In this document: in pieces, positions 32,026 to 41,093 of the stretch | Layout: each line of letters starts with the position of its first letter | Position numbering within the stretch: the first letter of the stretch is position 1 | Assembly (NCBI GenBank): GCA_030583905.1 | Contig: CP129481.1 | Coordinates: forward strand, 4,060,136 to 4,124,135 | Source of the DNA: Anaerolineales bacterium | GTDB lineage: Bacteria > Chloroflexota > Anaerolineae > Anaerolineales > Villigracilaceae | Length of the DNA: 64,000 nt | Direction: 5' to 3' | Notes under the pieces: model-generated | Database searches by the model: none | What the model saw: only the letters and a program-made list of their open reading frames with translations | Told to the model about the DNA's origin: nothing | Position numbers and translations under genes: made by a program

Positions 32026-33708
32026 ATGACCACATTACCCAACCTCCTCCAAGGCAACTATCAAGAAGTCCCCGACAAGACCAGCATCATCCTCCAGCAC
32101 GCGGGGCAGGATGACAAGCCGCTGACGTACCGTGATCTGATCCGTGGCGCGAACCGCTATGCGCTGACCTACACCCGTGAAGGCATCCAGCCCGGCGAAG
32201 TGGTCATCCTCATCATGCAACATGGTGAAGACCTCGTCTATGCGTTCTGGGGCGCGATTCTCCATGGCGCGATTCCTTCCATCATGCCGTTCCTGACAGA
32301 GAAACTCGCGCCCGAAAAATATCGCGCCGACCTTGCTTCGCTCATCTCCATCACCAAGCCGACCACCATCGTCACCTATCCCGAATTTGAAGCGGAAGTG
32401 CGCGGCGCGCTCACCGAAGGCGACTCCGTCCGCCATGTGATTCTCACGAATGGCATCGAAGCCGAAGCCGAACCCAATTTTGAATCGCTGCAAGGGTTCA
32501 AATCAGCGCCCGAAGACATCGTCGTCTTGCAACATTCATCGGGCACGACGGGCCTGCAAAAAGGCGTGGCGCTTTCGCATCGCGCGGTGCTCAATCAAAT
32601 GAATGCGTATGGCAGTGCTATAAAACTCGACCCTGTGCATGATGTCATCGTTTCGTGGCTGCCGCTCTATCACGACATGGGGTTCATCGCCTGCTTCCTC
32701 ATGCCCGTGCTCATGCGCATCCCGCTCGTCAACATGTCACCGTTCGATTGGGTGCGCGCGCCTTACCGCCTGCATCAAGCCGTCTCGCAATACAAAGGCA
32801 CGCTTACCTGGCTGCCCAACTTCGCCTACAACTTCTGCGCCCACAAGATCCGCGAGCGCAACCTCGAAGGCGTTGACCTCTCTTCGTGGCGGGCAATCAT
32901 CAACTGCTCCGAGCCTGTCCATGTGGAAAGCCATGACCTCTTCCATGAAAAATTTTCAGCATACGGTTTGAAGAAGTCCGCGCTGCAAACGTGTTACGCG
33001 ATGGCGGAGAATGTCTTTGCCGTGACTCAAAGTCCGCTGGATGGAACGCCCGTGGTGGATGTGATCGACCGTGAGACATTTATGACGAAGCGCCTCGCGA
33101 CTCCGCCCCAGCCTGTTTCGCCGACCCTGACCATGACCTCGTCCGGGCATCCGCTGCCCAACACCCGCATCCGCATCGTGGACGAAGCCTTCAACGACCT
33201 GCCTGACCGCAGTGTGGGTGAGATCGCTGTGCAAAGCGACTGTATGCTGACCGAATACTTCAACCGTCCCGATGCCACCGAAGCGGCAATCAAAAACGGC
33301 TGGTATCTGACAGGTGACTACGGCTACGTCGCAGATGGCGAGTTATACGTCTCCGGGCGCAAGAAAGATTTGATCATCGTTGGCGGGAAGAACGTGTACC
33401 CGCAGGATTTGGAGACGCTTGCAAGCGAAGTAAAAGGCGTCCACGCGGGGCGGACGGTGGCATTCGGCATGTATGACGAAGAGGAAGGGACCGAGGAGGT
33501 GGTCATCATCGCCGAAGCAGAATCAACTTCCCCGTCGGAGATGGAGGCGATAGCGGATGCCATCCGCAAGCACGTCACCAAGAGTTCCGCCATCGCCCTG
33601 CGCCACGTCAAAGTGGTGGACGATAAATGGATCATCAAAACATCGAGCGGCAAGACGGCAAGGTCTGCGAACAAAGAGAAGTTCTTGAAGGAATTCGAGA
33701 CAAGGTAA
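32026..33708 (+). CDS. Fatty-acyl-AMP-ligase-like enzyme
   Basis: Adenylate-forming enzyme that activates an acid with ATP and transfers it to a carrier protein. 560 residues; P-loop VLQHSSGTTGLQKGV (~167-181), SWLPLYHDMGFIACFLMPV, typical of fatty-acyl-AMP ligases rather than DltA-type amino-acid ligases, YLTGDYGYV, and the C-terminal GRKKDLIIVGGKNVYPQDLE. The predicted substrate is therefore a fatty or other carboxylic acid, loaded on the adjacent carrier. In 31952-32025 a GCGAAGAACGCG-type repeat lies upstream. This is the last gene of the dlt-like operon. Confidence 0.9.
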   Translation: MTTLPNLLQGNYQEVPDKTSIILQHAGQDDKPLTYRDLIRGANRYALTYTREGIQPGEVVILIMQHGEDLVYAFWGAILHGAIPSIMPFLTEKLAPEKYRADLASLISITKPTTIVTYPEFEAEVRGALTEGDSVRHVILTNGIEAEAEPNFESLQGFKSAPEDIVVLQHSSGTTGLQKGVALSHRAVLNQMNAYGSAIKLDPVHDVIVSWLPLYHDMGFIACFLMPVLMRIPLVNMSPFDWVRAPYRLHQAVSQYKGTLTWLPNFAYNFCAHKIRERNLEGVDLSSWRAIINCSEPVHVESHDLFHEKFSAYGLKKSALQTCYAMAENVFAVTQSPLDGTPVVDVIDRETFMTKRLATPPQPVSPTLTMTSSGHPLPNTRIRIVDEAFNDLPDRSVGEIAVQSDCMLTEYFNRPDATEAAIKNGWYLTGDYGYVADGELYVSGRKKDLIIVGGKNVYPQDLETLASEVKGVHAGRTVAFGMYDEEEGTEEVVIIAEAESTSPSEMEAIADAIRKHVTKSSAIALRHVKVVDDKWIIKTSSGKTARSANKEKFLKEFETR

Positions 33709-33780
33709 TCGTTGCAACTTTGCGCCTGCCGCCTCCGTATATGGCTCAATACCATTTACAGCTAATTCGACGGAGGAAAC

Positions 33781-34722
33781 ATGGAACAATCTTTGAACGA
33801 AGAAAAGACACCTTCCAAACTCTGGAATGTAGTGCGCTGGATACCGTTTGGACTGATGGTGTTATCCGCGCTGGTGTTGATCGGCATGATGCTGACAGGC
33901 GGCATGGTGAAGATCACCGGCTGGTATTTGATGCAGTTGGTTCCCCCGATATTGGGCGGTGTCACGCTCATCACAATTGTGATCTATGCCATTATTCGCC
34001 GCCGCATGAGCAAGGCATGGATCGCAACCGGAATGGCATCGCTCCTGAGCCTGTCCCCATTGATCTTGTGGTTTTCGCCAGTTGCTTATCCCGCTTCCCT
34101 TGAAAAGACAAACCCCGCCGTCACGATCCGCCTGCCCACAGATGTTCCCCTGCGGGTGGCCTGGGGCGGCGATTCCATCAAGACGAATTATCACGCCGCC
34201 GCGCCGGATCAGCGCTGGGCGTATGACCTGGTAGTGGAGCCGTATTTCTCAGGCAGTGCCAATCTGGAAGATTACGGTTGTTACGGTGTTCCAGTCGTTG
34301 CCCCCATCGACGGGCTGGTCATCTCCGCCCACGACGGCGAACCTGATGAGGTGCCCGGCATTCTCTCGAATAATTTCACCGCGCCAACCGGTAATCACGT
34401 AATGATCCGCATTGAGGAGACAGGGACCTATCTGGTCATCGCCCACCTGAAGAATGGAAGCGTCGCCGTGCGAACGGGCGATACGGTGGAAGAAGGACAG
34501 ACGATCGGCGAATGCGGAAATTCAGGCAATACCAGCGAACCGCACATTCACATCCATCATCAACGCCAGGACCCGACAGAGTTTCCATTAAACTTTGCTG
34601 AGGGCTTGCCGCTTTATTTCAGAGACCACGACGGTCCCCCGATGCCTGTCGGCGGTTTTCGCATCGAAGAGGAGACGATCATCATCGCAGAGGGTGATAT
34701 CGTCCAGCACAAAGGGAGGTAA
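33781..34722 (+). CDS. Membrane-anchored M23-family metallopeptidase
   Basis: 313 residues. Four membrane helices (about 20-110) precede an extracellular LytM-type domain: the zinc motif HAAAPDQRWAYDL (His-x(n)-Asp), YGCYGVPVVAPIDGLV, HVMIRIEETGTYLVIAHLKNG, and EPHIHIHHQ. Such enzymes cut peptidoglycan cross-links or act as activators. CGGAGGAAAC stands right before the ATG. It follows the AMP-ligase gene after 72 bp and may be transcribed with it. Confidence 0.85.
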   Translation: MEQSLNEEKTPSKLWNVVRWIPFGLMVLSALVLIGMMLTGGMVKITGWYLMQLVPPILGGVTLITIVIYAIIRRRMSKAWIATGMASLLSLSPLILWFSPVAYPASLEKTNPAVTIRLPTDVPLRVAWGGDSIKTNYHAAAPDQRWAYDLVVEPYFSGSANLEDYGCYGVPVVAPIDGLVISAHDGEPDEVPGILSNNFTAPTGNHVMIRIEETGTYLVIAHLKNGSVAVRTGDTVEEGQTIGECGNSGNTSEPHIHIHHQRQDPTEFPLNFAEGLPLYFRDHDGPPMPVGGFRIEEETIIIAEGDIVQHKGR

Positions 34723-34747
34723 AAAAACATGGAACCTGCCCCATAGA

Positions 34748-34867
34748 CCCCCATATCTGGGGGTATGGAATCGACAATTCTGTACGTTTCATGGCTCCCA
34801 AAACCCGTGAGACCTCAACAGATGTCAGCACATCCCAACACGGGCAGGGGGGACCCCCATATATGGG
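34748..34867. repeat. Two CCCCCATAT-type palindromes upstream of a CPBP gene
   Basis: CCCCCA-TATC-TGGGGG (34748-34763) is a perfect hairpin, and GGACCCCCATATATGGG (34851-34867) is a related sequence ~100 bp further. Both lie in the leader of the CPBP gene (34723-34893). They could be paired binding sites for one regulator. Confidence 0.5.
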
Positions 34868-34893
34868 ATTTGCATATTTGTCAGGAAATGCTA

Positions 34894-35655
34894 ATGAGAA
34901 TAATGGATCGCAAACAACTGACCGTCTTCCTCGTCCTCCTCATCGTTTACGCGCTTTGCGCCTTTGCCACCTACGCCTTCTTCGTCGATCAACTCGCGGA
35001 CAGCATGGGCATTCCCATGCCAGACATGGGCGTGCCGAACTGGGTGGTCGGGCTTGCCAACGCGGGCATCGTGCTGGTCGCATACGGGTTGCTCGGTCTG
35101 GCGGGTTATTGGTTCGCGCGCAAACTTGACCTGCCCGGCATCTTCAGCGCAGACGGGAACTGGCGTCGCTGGTTCGCCATCCCGCTCCTGCTCGGTCTGG
35201 TCTGCGGTGTATTCCTCGTCCTCGGCGATTTGCTCTTCGCGCCCATCAATGACTTCGGCAGGTTCCCGCATCCAGAATTCCCTGTCTCGATCATCGCCTC
35301 CCTCAGCGCGGGCATCGGCGAGGAGATTCTCTTCCGTGGATTTGTCTTCGGCTTGTGGGGACTCCTGCTTAACTGGCTTCTCCAACGCCTCAACCGACGT
35401 TCGCTCGTTTTGTGGGTCGCCAACGTCATCGCCGCGCTGGCGTTTGGCGCCGGGCACCTCGGCTCGCTCTTCTTCCTGACAGGCGCTTCCTCCTTCGCCG
35501 AACTGAATCCCGTACTACTGGCAGAAGTCTTCCTCCTGAATGGACTCATCGGACTCGTCGCTGGCGAACGCTACATGAAAGACGGTTTAGTCGCCGCGGC
35601 AGGCGTCCACTTTTGGACGGATGTTGTTTTCCATGTGATGTGGGGATTGTTCTAA
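34894..35655 (+). CDS. CPBP-family intramembrane protease (Rce1-like)
   Basis: 253 residues, eight membrane helices. The glutamate-arginine motif GIGEEILFRGFVFGLWG and the distal AFGAGH and GVHFWTDVVFHV histidines form the metal/glutamate active site of the family. AGGA at suitable distance favours the ATG at 34894; ATGs at 34888 and 34903 are alternatives. Bacterial members often give bacteriocin self-immunity, but no bacteriocin genes adjoin. Confidence 0.85.
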   Translation: MRIMDRKQLTVFLVLLIVYALCAFATYAFFVDQLADSMGIPMPDMGVPNWVVGLANAGIVLVAYGLLGLAGYWFARKLDLPGIFSADGNWRRWFAIPLLLGLVCGVFLVLGDLLFAPINDFGRFPHPEFPVSIIASLSAGIGEEILFRGFVFGLWGLLLNWLLQRLNRRSLVLWVANVIAALAFGAGHLGSLFFLTGASSFAELNPVLLAEVFLLNGLIGLVAGERYMKDGLVAAAGVHFWTDVVFHVMWGLF

Positions 35656-35707
35656 ACGCGCCTAATCCCTCGGCTTCACTGTCCACCCGGCTAGTGTGTC
35701 CATCCGA

Positions 35708-36906
35708 TCAGGGCGGTTCGCTTGATGTTTGTGTCCTTTGGTAGCGGCGGATGATGAGAAGCGTTCCCCATAACCCGATCAAGCCGATCAGGGCAATGAC
35801 CGCTTCGATGGTCCAGAGTTTGGCGGCGGAGCTGGTCACGCCCCAGAAGGAAGCGAACCCTGCAGGCGCATCGAGCACGGTCTTGTAGAGCACTGCCAGC
35901 CACGCCCATTTTGCCTCGCCGCTGGCGATGGCATAAAAGATCAGAACACAGGCGAAGATATGCGCAAAGATGACCCACAGGCGTTCGACCACAGGCGCAA
36001 GTCCCATCACGAGCGTAGAATTGCCTGCCATACTCCCCAACGTGGGAATGGGCAAAGTATCAGGCGCTGTGATGCCGACCAGACCGGAAAGTAGTCCGGC
36101 GAACCCGAGTAGAAGCGCCTCGACCACGCCAAACCCGATCCCGAAAACCAATGCCTGATCCCAACCGGCTTTTCCCCAGCGATTGTTACGCAGAATGAGA
36201 TACGCCAGCCCGGCTTCGAAGATGCCGGTCAGCATACCGATGTAGAGGTAGGCGGTCAGGTTGCCAAGCGAGAAAAGCTGTTCGGAACCCACACCCAAGG
36301 CGCGGAATACCAGGGGTTGACCGGAATGGCAAACGCAAATTTGACGACCACGGTCAGCACCCAAAACAACGCTCCCAGTCCCAGATAACGCCAATCCAGC
36401 CAGTCCCGGCGGGCGGCATACAGCACGAACGCCAAGGCGACTAGGATCATGCCCGCGCCAGACACCAGAATGCCTGCACCGAGCTTGATGGCATGCCAGC
36501 CCAGATCATAGGTGGCGGAAATATTTTCGCTATAGACCAACCCGAGGGTATAGGTTCCGGTGCGGGCGGAGGGCAGGTCGTATTCCGCATTGATTGAGAA
36601 GTCGCCCTGCTGGATGGTGCCTGAATTCCAGACGACTCCTCCATCCGGATCGCGCAATTCAAAACGCAGGGTGCCGCTTTGGACGTCGCCGCTGAGCTTG
36701 ATCTTGATCGGTGTGCGCTCCGCGATCATGCCCTCATCGACGAAGATGCTGAAGTAAAACTCTTCGCCCGCCTGTGCAAAATTCAACTGACTGCCCTGCA
36801 CCGTCGCCCAGCGGTAGTTCATCGGAATGTTCGAATGCTGTGCGACACAGCCGGTCAACAGGCTCAGCCCAATGCATACAAGCGATAGATATAAAATTCG
36901 TTTCAT
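35708..36906 (-). pseudogene. Lipoprotein-YhfC-type membrane protein, split by a one-base frameshift
   Basis: Two overlapping frames read as one protein. The upstream frame (from 36906) gives a lipoprotein signal (LSLLTGC), a beta-rich extracellular domain with ELRDPDGGVVW, then two membrane helices ending VKFAFAIPVNP; the downstream frame continues LVFRALGVGSEQLF and six more helices (FGIGFGVVEALLLGFAG) to 35708, as in YhfC-family membrane proteins. The join is a run of four C on the minus strand (36303-36306); one extra C would restore a single frame of ~398 residues. Either a real recent mutation, phase variation in the C-run, or a sequencing error. Confidence 0.75.
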
Positions 36907-37196
36907 GTTTCTGCAAACAACCTTTCAAAACCGGGATAGGCTTTCAACGGGATCAACTCGAACATGATCAACTGGTTCTGGACGAATGGCAGCGTGGACA
37001 ACGCCTCGCGCGCCTCGTCCGCCGTTTGGCATTCCAACACCAACACCGCCTCGCTTCTGTCCGCGCGGAAGTATGATTCTCGAACCACCCCAACCTGCAC
37101 CAACGCCCAAACCTGACGCGCCTCAGCGACGGCATATTCCTGAAACCCCTCAGCAGTCGCGCTGGGAAGTTCGTGTTCGAGCGCAAGGATCTTCAT
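36903..37196 (-). CDS. Small dimeric alpha/beta-barrel protein (muconolactone-isomerase-like)
   Basis: 97 residues starting MKILALEHELPSAT. The pattern of short beta strands and helices (VVRESYFRADRSEAVLVLE, ADEAREALSTLPFVQNQL) fits the YciI/muconolactone-isomerase ferredoxin-like barrel. Its stop overlaps the next start by 4 bp and its start is 2 bp after the DUF6920-type gene, so it is within an operon. Function is not known. Confidence 0.7.
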   Translation of the reverse strand: MKILALEHELPSATAEGFQEYAVAEARQVWALVQVGVVRESYFRADRSEAVLVLECQTADEAREALSTLPFVQNQLIMFELIPLKAYPGFERLFAET

Positions 37197-37198
37197 GC

Positions 37199-38017
37199 CT
37201 ACGGTCCCTTTTGCCGGATGTACTCCGCCACATCCACGTTGTATTTCACTTCCTCCAGCGTGAAGACCGCCCACGGAATGCCCTGATCGAGCCAGGTGGC
37301 AGAACCGACTGCGCTCAGGTTTGTCCCTGCGATGGTGGGTCCGTCAACACTGCGGGTGATCCACAGCACTTTCTTCGCAGCGGGTCCGCTGTCACGGTAG
37401 CGCATGGCTTCCATACTGTCGAGCAGGTTCGTATCAGGGTCGAAGCGCATAACGAAGTTCTCTTCGATGTCACCGTACGGCACGAACAGCAGGGCGGTGT
37501 GATCGTCCACTGCTTCCCATCTCACACGCACATCGGTCACCCAAATGGATGGGAACCACGCCGCCTCCGCCCAGACCGCGAGATTGGCTCCCTGGCTGGT
37601 GGCAGGGTCATCCTCCAGCGTGCCGATGATCGGCAATGCAAAATGACTATGTTCGTCCACATAACTTTCGTTGACCTTCATGAACGGGATGCCAAACCAC
37701 GTTGCTTCGATGTAATGACGATAATCCCTGCCTGCGTTGTGGACGAAGATGAAGCGCGCTGGAAATTTCACGCCAAAAGGACTGATCACGGCTCTGCCTT
37801 TGATTACGGCTGTTTCCACGACTGGAACTTGATCGCCATAGACAGTTTTATAGAAGCGCTCCACCGGCGCGGGGAGATTCGCCGGGATTGGCACAGTCTT
37901 CAACTCCGGCGCTGTTTCCGCATACGGCTCAAAAGCTCTCGGTTTGACCTGCAATCCCAGCCAGCCGAGCAAAAGCAGGATGGCAAAGACACATAGGATA
38001 ATGAGTAAGATTTTCAT
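37199..38017 (-). CDS. DUF6920/DUF6544-type membrane-anchored protein
   Basis: 272 residues starting MKILLIILCVFAILLLLGW, one N-terminal helix, then a beta-rich domain with PAPVERFYKTVYGDQVPVVE, FPARFIFVHNAGRDYRHYI, TWFGIPFMKVNESYVD and AEAAWFPSIWV, motifs I recognise from the DUF6920 (formerly DUF6544) family. Function unknown. The start overlaps the upstream gene stop by 4 bp. Confidence 0.8.
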   Translation of the reverse strand: MKILLIILCVFAILLLLGWLGLQVKPRAFEPYAETAPELKTVPIPANLPAPVERFYKTVYGDQVPVVETAVIKGRAVISPFGVKFPARFIFVHNAGRDYRHYIEATWFGIPFMKVNESYVDEHSHFALPIIGTLEDDPATSQGANLAVWAEAAWFPSIWVTDVRVRWEAVDDHTALLFVPYGDIEENFVMRFDPDTNLLDSMEAMRYRDSGPAAKKVLWITRSVDGPTIAGTNLSAVGSATWLDQGIPWAVFTLEEVKYNVDVAEYIRQKGP

Positions 38018-38403
38018 TTGGCTTTCTTCCAGTTCACCGCAATGACATAGATCAAGGCAACTTCGAGCAATATCTGCGCGATCTTCGAGACCAGTCCGCC
38101 GGGTGAGAACATCACGGCAGGACGGTTCTGATACATGCTGAAGAAGAACAAAATGACCATGGCGTTGATGAACGCACCGAAGAGCAACAGCCAGCGGTTG
38201 CGGAGCAGGATGAGCAAGCCGCCGAGGACATAGCACCCCGCCGCGACGTAGATGATGCCCGCGGGCTTCTCGCTCACTTGCAGGTCGCCCACGCCGAGGA
38301 TGTTAAATTGCATCAGGAGATAGGAGAGGGCAGCAAGGAATGCCAGCGCAACGGCAATCCATAGAATGCGAGTATTTGTTTTTGAGTATTGAGATGTATT
38401 CAT
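38014..38403 (-). CDS. Four-helix membrane protein, unknown function
   Basis: 129 residues with four membrane helices (about 13-32, 46-62, 68-88 and 104-124). No recognised motif; the loop LLRNRWLLLFGAFINAMVI is typical of small energy-coupled membrane proteins. Lies between the flavodoxin and the DUF6920-type gene. Confidence 0.65.
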   Translation of the reverse strand: MNTSQYSKTNTRILWIAVALAFLAALSYLLMQFNILGVGDLQVSEKPAGIIYVAAGCYVLGGLLILLRNRWLLLFGAFINAMVILFFFSMYQNRPAVMFSPGGLVSKIAQILLEVALIYVIAVNWKKAK

Positions 38404-38444
38404 GGTCGATCCATTACTTTCGTGACAGGTTTAACCGAAAGAGT

Positions 38445-38963
38445 TTATATCAACAGTGGACGAAGATTTCGCGCCCATTCACGGATGGCGTTCCAGTCGC
38501 GGTGATCGCCTTCCTGCCATGCGCCGAACAGAACGCTCAAACGGAACTTCAGCCTGTCACCGAACGAAGGAATCTGGCTTACATCCAAACCGCCCGCAAA
38601 GAGACCTTCGCTTACAGGTCTCACCAACTTGCGGACAGGATCCAGCCAGGTCGCGACGTGGCTTCTGTACTGTCCTCCATTCCGCATGGCTAACGTCATG
38701 CACACGAGGAACGCGGCAAAAGGCTTACGCTTCAAGTCCGCTTGATGTGCTTGGACGAATTGCACAGCTTCGGGAAGCCACGCCCCTCCGTTGACCGCGC
38801 TCCCTGCCACAACAGCCCGATACGCTGAAAGATCCTTTACCTCGCGCATGGGAATCACATCCACCTGCGCGCCGGTTTCAGCGAGGGTCTTGCCGATGGC
38901 TTCTGCCACCCCTGTCGTCCAGCCTGTCCGAGTGGCGTATGTAACGAGAATCTTGTTTGACAT
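38445..38963 (-). CDS. Flavodoxin-domain protein (HemG-like)
   Basis: 172 residues starting MSNKILVTYATRTGWTTGVA, the FMN-phosphate loop T-x-T-G-x-T-like pattern (ATRTGWT), followed by VVAGSAVNGGAWLPEAV and a C-terminal part resembling protoporphyrinogen-oxidase-type flavodoxins. GGAGG is seven bases before this ATG; an ATG six bases earlier is too close. Could be an electron carrier or protoporphyrinogen oxidase; no heme genes adjoin. Confidence 0.8.
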   Translation of the reverse strand: MSNKILVTYATRTGWTTGVAEAIGKTLAETGAQVDVIPMREVKDLSAYRAVVAGSAVNGGAWLPEAVQFVQAHQADLKRKPFAAFLVCMTLAMRNGGQYRSHVATWLDPVRKLVRPVSEGLFAGGLDVSQIPSFGDRLKFRLSVLFGAWQEGDHRDWNAIREWARNLRPLLI

Positions 38964-39049
38964 GTTCATTCCTCCATTTATATGTTTTCGCCCGAGCCCG
39001 CCTATGCAGTGCAGGACGGATGATTGCCGCGGGTTTTGTGTGAGAAACC

Positions 39050-39919
39050 TTATGAGATGTTGCGAAAGAAACGGATCGCCAGCCCAACAGAGAACGCGCC
39101 CATCACCACCCACGAACCGATCATGCCGATGTACACGCCGATGGGGAATACAAATCCCGCCAGTGTCTGGCTGATGGTCTGCCCGATGACTACAACGCCG
39201 ATGAGCGTGCAGAGGATGAGCAACGGCGCGGCGAGGAGATAGCCGAATGGCTTTCGTTTCAGGAGGTAAACGCCCGTAATCACACATGCGGGGGTGATGA
39301 CCGCCGAGTCAAATCCGTGGGTGAACATTGTCGTATACGGACCCAGGTTGGCAGGCGCCTGACCCGTCATCAGCGGACCGATCAACTCGCTGATCCAGAG
39401 CATCAAGGTGCCGAGTCCCGCCACGAACATGAAGATTGCAATCCCGCGGCGCGGCATCCCGGAGGTCACTTTGCTGGCTAGGTTTTGCGTATCGAAGGAA
39501 GTCAGCGCGAGGATCACGGCGAAAAGGCTGGCAGAGAATAATGCCGTATAGACCAGGAACAGGGAATTGAAGATCGCTGAGAAGGTGTACGTCACGCCAA
39601 GATAAAGGAAATACAGAAGCATCCCGATCAGGAAGATGCCTCCGCGCAATGAATCGCGGCGATACAGCCAATAGCCTGTCAGCAGTAGAGGGATGCCCGC
39701 AAACAACGTGACTGCATCCGTACCTTTGAAAAGGGCAGCGACGAAGGACGAATCGTGACGATAAACGCCTTGTCCGTAAACCTCAACCATATCGCCATAT
39801 ACGGTTCTGAACTGAAATGCACCGTCCCCACCTTGGGAGAACAGACCCACTCCCGCAATGATGATCGCAAGGACGGCGATCAACGGGACAAGCCAATTGA
39901 GAGCAGAATTTTGTTTCAT
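39050..39919 (-). CDS. Eight-helix membrane protein, unknown function
   Basis: 289 residues starting MKQNSALNWLVPLIAVL. About eight membrane helices; the first loop carries VYGDMVEVYGQGVYRHDS. No family recognised. It is 10 bp downstream of the CopD-like gene, so likely co-transcribed; TCTCC/GGAGA precedes the ATG. Confidence 0.7.
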   Translation of the reverse strand: MKQNSALNWLVPLIAVLAIIIAGVGLFSQGGDGAFQFRTVYGDMVEVYGQGVYRHDSSFVAALFKGTDAVTLFAGIPLLLTGYWLYRRDSLRGGIFLIGMLLYFLYLGVTYTFSAIFNSLFLVYTALFSASLFAVILALTSFDTQNLASKVTSGMPRRGIAIFMFVAGLGTLMLWISELIGPLMTGQAPANLGPYTTMFTHGFDSAVITPACVITGVYLLKRKPFGYLLAAPLLILCTLIGVVVIGQTISQTLAGFVFPIGVYIGMIGSWVVMGAFSVGLAIRFFRNIS

Positions 39920-39929
39920 TGTTTTCTCC

Positions 39930-40403
39930 TTATTCAACTTGCGCCAGAGCCGTAAGAAGCAAAACCAAAACACCGCAGACCGCCATCACGTGGACATGAC
40001 CCCGGAAGCGGGTGATCGCCTGTTCCGTATCGTTCGACAGCATCATCGGACCGACGCGCAAAATGGCGTTGTACCAAAACCCCAGCGCGATCATCGCCAC
40101 GATCAGAATATGCTTGACCAGCATCAGGATGCCCCACAGGTTGCCGAAATCCATAAAGCCGAGATAGCCCGAGTCGATCAGCATCAAGTGGGTGCCTGTG
40201 ACCATGAAGACGACCAACGATGCGTACATCCACGGGCGGCTGCGCTTCGAAACTTCGCTGAGAGTTGCCCCCGCCGCTTTGACCGAATCCCCCCGTAACA
40301 ATGCGGGCAAGTAGATCGCTGCCAGCAAAAGATAATGCCCGATAAAGACGACAGTGGCGAGGGTGTGAAACCAGACGGAGAGTGAAATGAGAAGTTGTGA
40401 CAT
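39930..40403 (-). CDS. CopD-like membrane protein
   Basis: 157 residues, four membrane helices with histidines placed as in CopD-type proteins (LSVWFHTLATVVFIGHYLL; LVKHILIVAMIALGFWYN). CopD members take part in copper uptake or bind heme; which applies here is unknown. The leader contains composite element E1 (40518-40569). Confidence 0.7.
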   Translation of the reverse strand: MSQLLISLSVWFHTLATVVFIGHYLLLAAIYLPALLRGDSVKAAGATLSEVSKRSRPWMYASLVVFMVTGTHLMLIDSGYLGFMDFGNLWGILMLVKHILIVAMIALGFWYNAILRVGPMMLSNDTEQAITRFRGHVHVMAVCGVLVLLLTALAQVE

Positions 40404-40517
40404 GGTTGTATTCCTTTTGGGTTCCGTACTTATACCTTTCAGAGAATCCCCGACAAAGTGACATTAATCACGTCCATTGTCAGGAATCTCCTTATCCTGA
40501 GTCTATTGGATGAGAAG

Positions 40518-40569
40518 AAAAAACTCCCCCGCCGTTGGAGGAGACTTTAACTGGTCATGTGGACAGGTC
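40518..40569 (-). promoter_or_regulatory. Composite leader element E1 (dyad plus terminator-like hairpin)
   Basis: On the minus strand: CCTGTCCACATGACCAGT, then a GC-rich hairpin CTCCTCC-aacggc-GGGGGAG and TTTTTT. The same parts in the same order occur at 41029-41078 and 44823-44878. The site lies 110 bp upstream of the CopD-like start and just past the preceding gene. In addition AACTGGTCATG (40549-40559) and CATGACCAGTT (40574-40584) form an 11-bp perfect inverted repeat. Confidence 0.65.
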
Positions 40570-40597
40570 GGGGCATGACCAGTTTCAACTCCGCCCC

Positions 40598-40987
40598 TCA
40601 TCGCGCCAATAGATAATGTGCCACTGCGTTCACCACTTTGAGACCAGCCAGAATTGCAATCGCAAGCAACGCCTGCCCGTCGCTCGCAATGAACGGAAGT
40701 TTCCAACCAGCGAAGACCGCCAGCGTGATGATGAGGATGAGTCCGCCGAGCAGGTAGCCGAGGATCGAGAGCGGATGGGTCCACTCGTTTGCAGCCGCGA
40801 TGCGTCCGATCCCGCCCTGCTGACAGATCGCCATGCCAATAAACACGAGCAGGATGATGTCAATGCGGACATTGGAGAGCAGGGGCACGCGTTTGCCCGT
40901 CGCGCCGATAAAGGTGATTGCGGCAAAGATGAGTGCAAGACCGATGATGGCGGGGGTAATGGGTGCAGATTGTGCAATAGTTTTCAT
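40598..40987 (-). CDS. Four-helix membrane protein, unknown function
   Basis: 129 residues, four membrane helices; starts MKTIAQSAPITPAIIG. No catalytic motif is visible and I do not recognise the family. Preceded by element E2 (41029-41078) and followed by E1, so it may be an independent unit between two terminator-like hairpins. Confidence 0.65.
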   Translation of the reverse strand: MKTIAQSAPITPAIIGLALIFAAITFIGATGKRVPLLSNVRIDIILLVFIGMAICQQGGIGRIAAANEWTHPLSILGYLLGGLILIITLAVFAGWKLPFIASDGQALLAIAILAGLKVVNAVAHYLLAR

Positions 40988-41028
40988 GGTATGGTTTCCT
41001 TTCTTCCAACATGATAGTTTTCATCAAT

Positions 41029-41078
41029 TAAAAACTCCCCTGTCATGAGGGGAGTTTCAAACTGGTCAAACGGATAGG
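41029..41078 (-). promoter_or_regulatory. Composite leader element E2 (dyad plus terminator-like hairpin)
   Basis: On the minus strand: CCTATCCGTTTGACCAGTTT, then AAACTCCCCT-catgac-AGGGGAGTTTTT. It can stop transcription from the CPBP gene that ends at 41094, or act as an attenuator 40 bp upstream of the gene starting at 40987. The block before the hairpin is conserved with E1 and E3, which an ordinary terminator would not require. Confidence 0.7.
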
Positions 41079-41093
41079 TTTTATTGCGATTAT

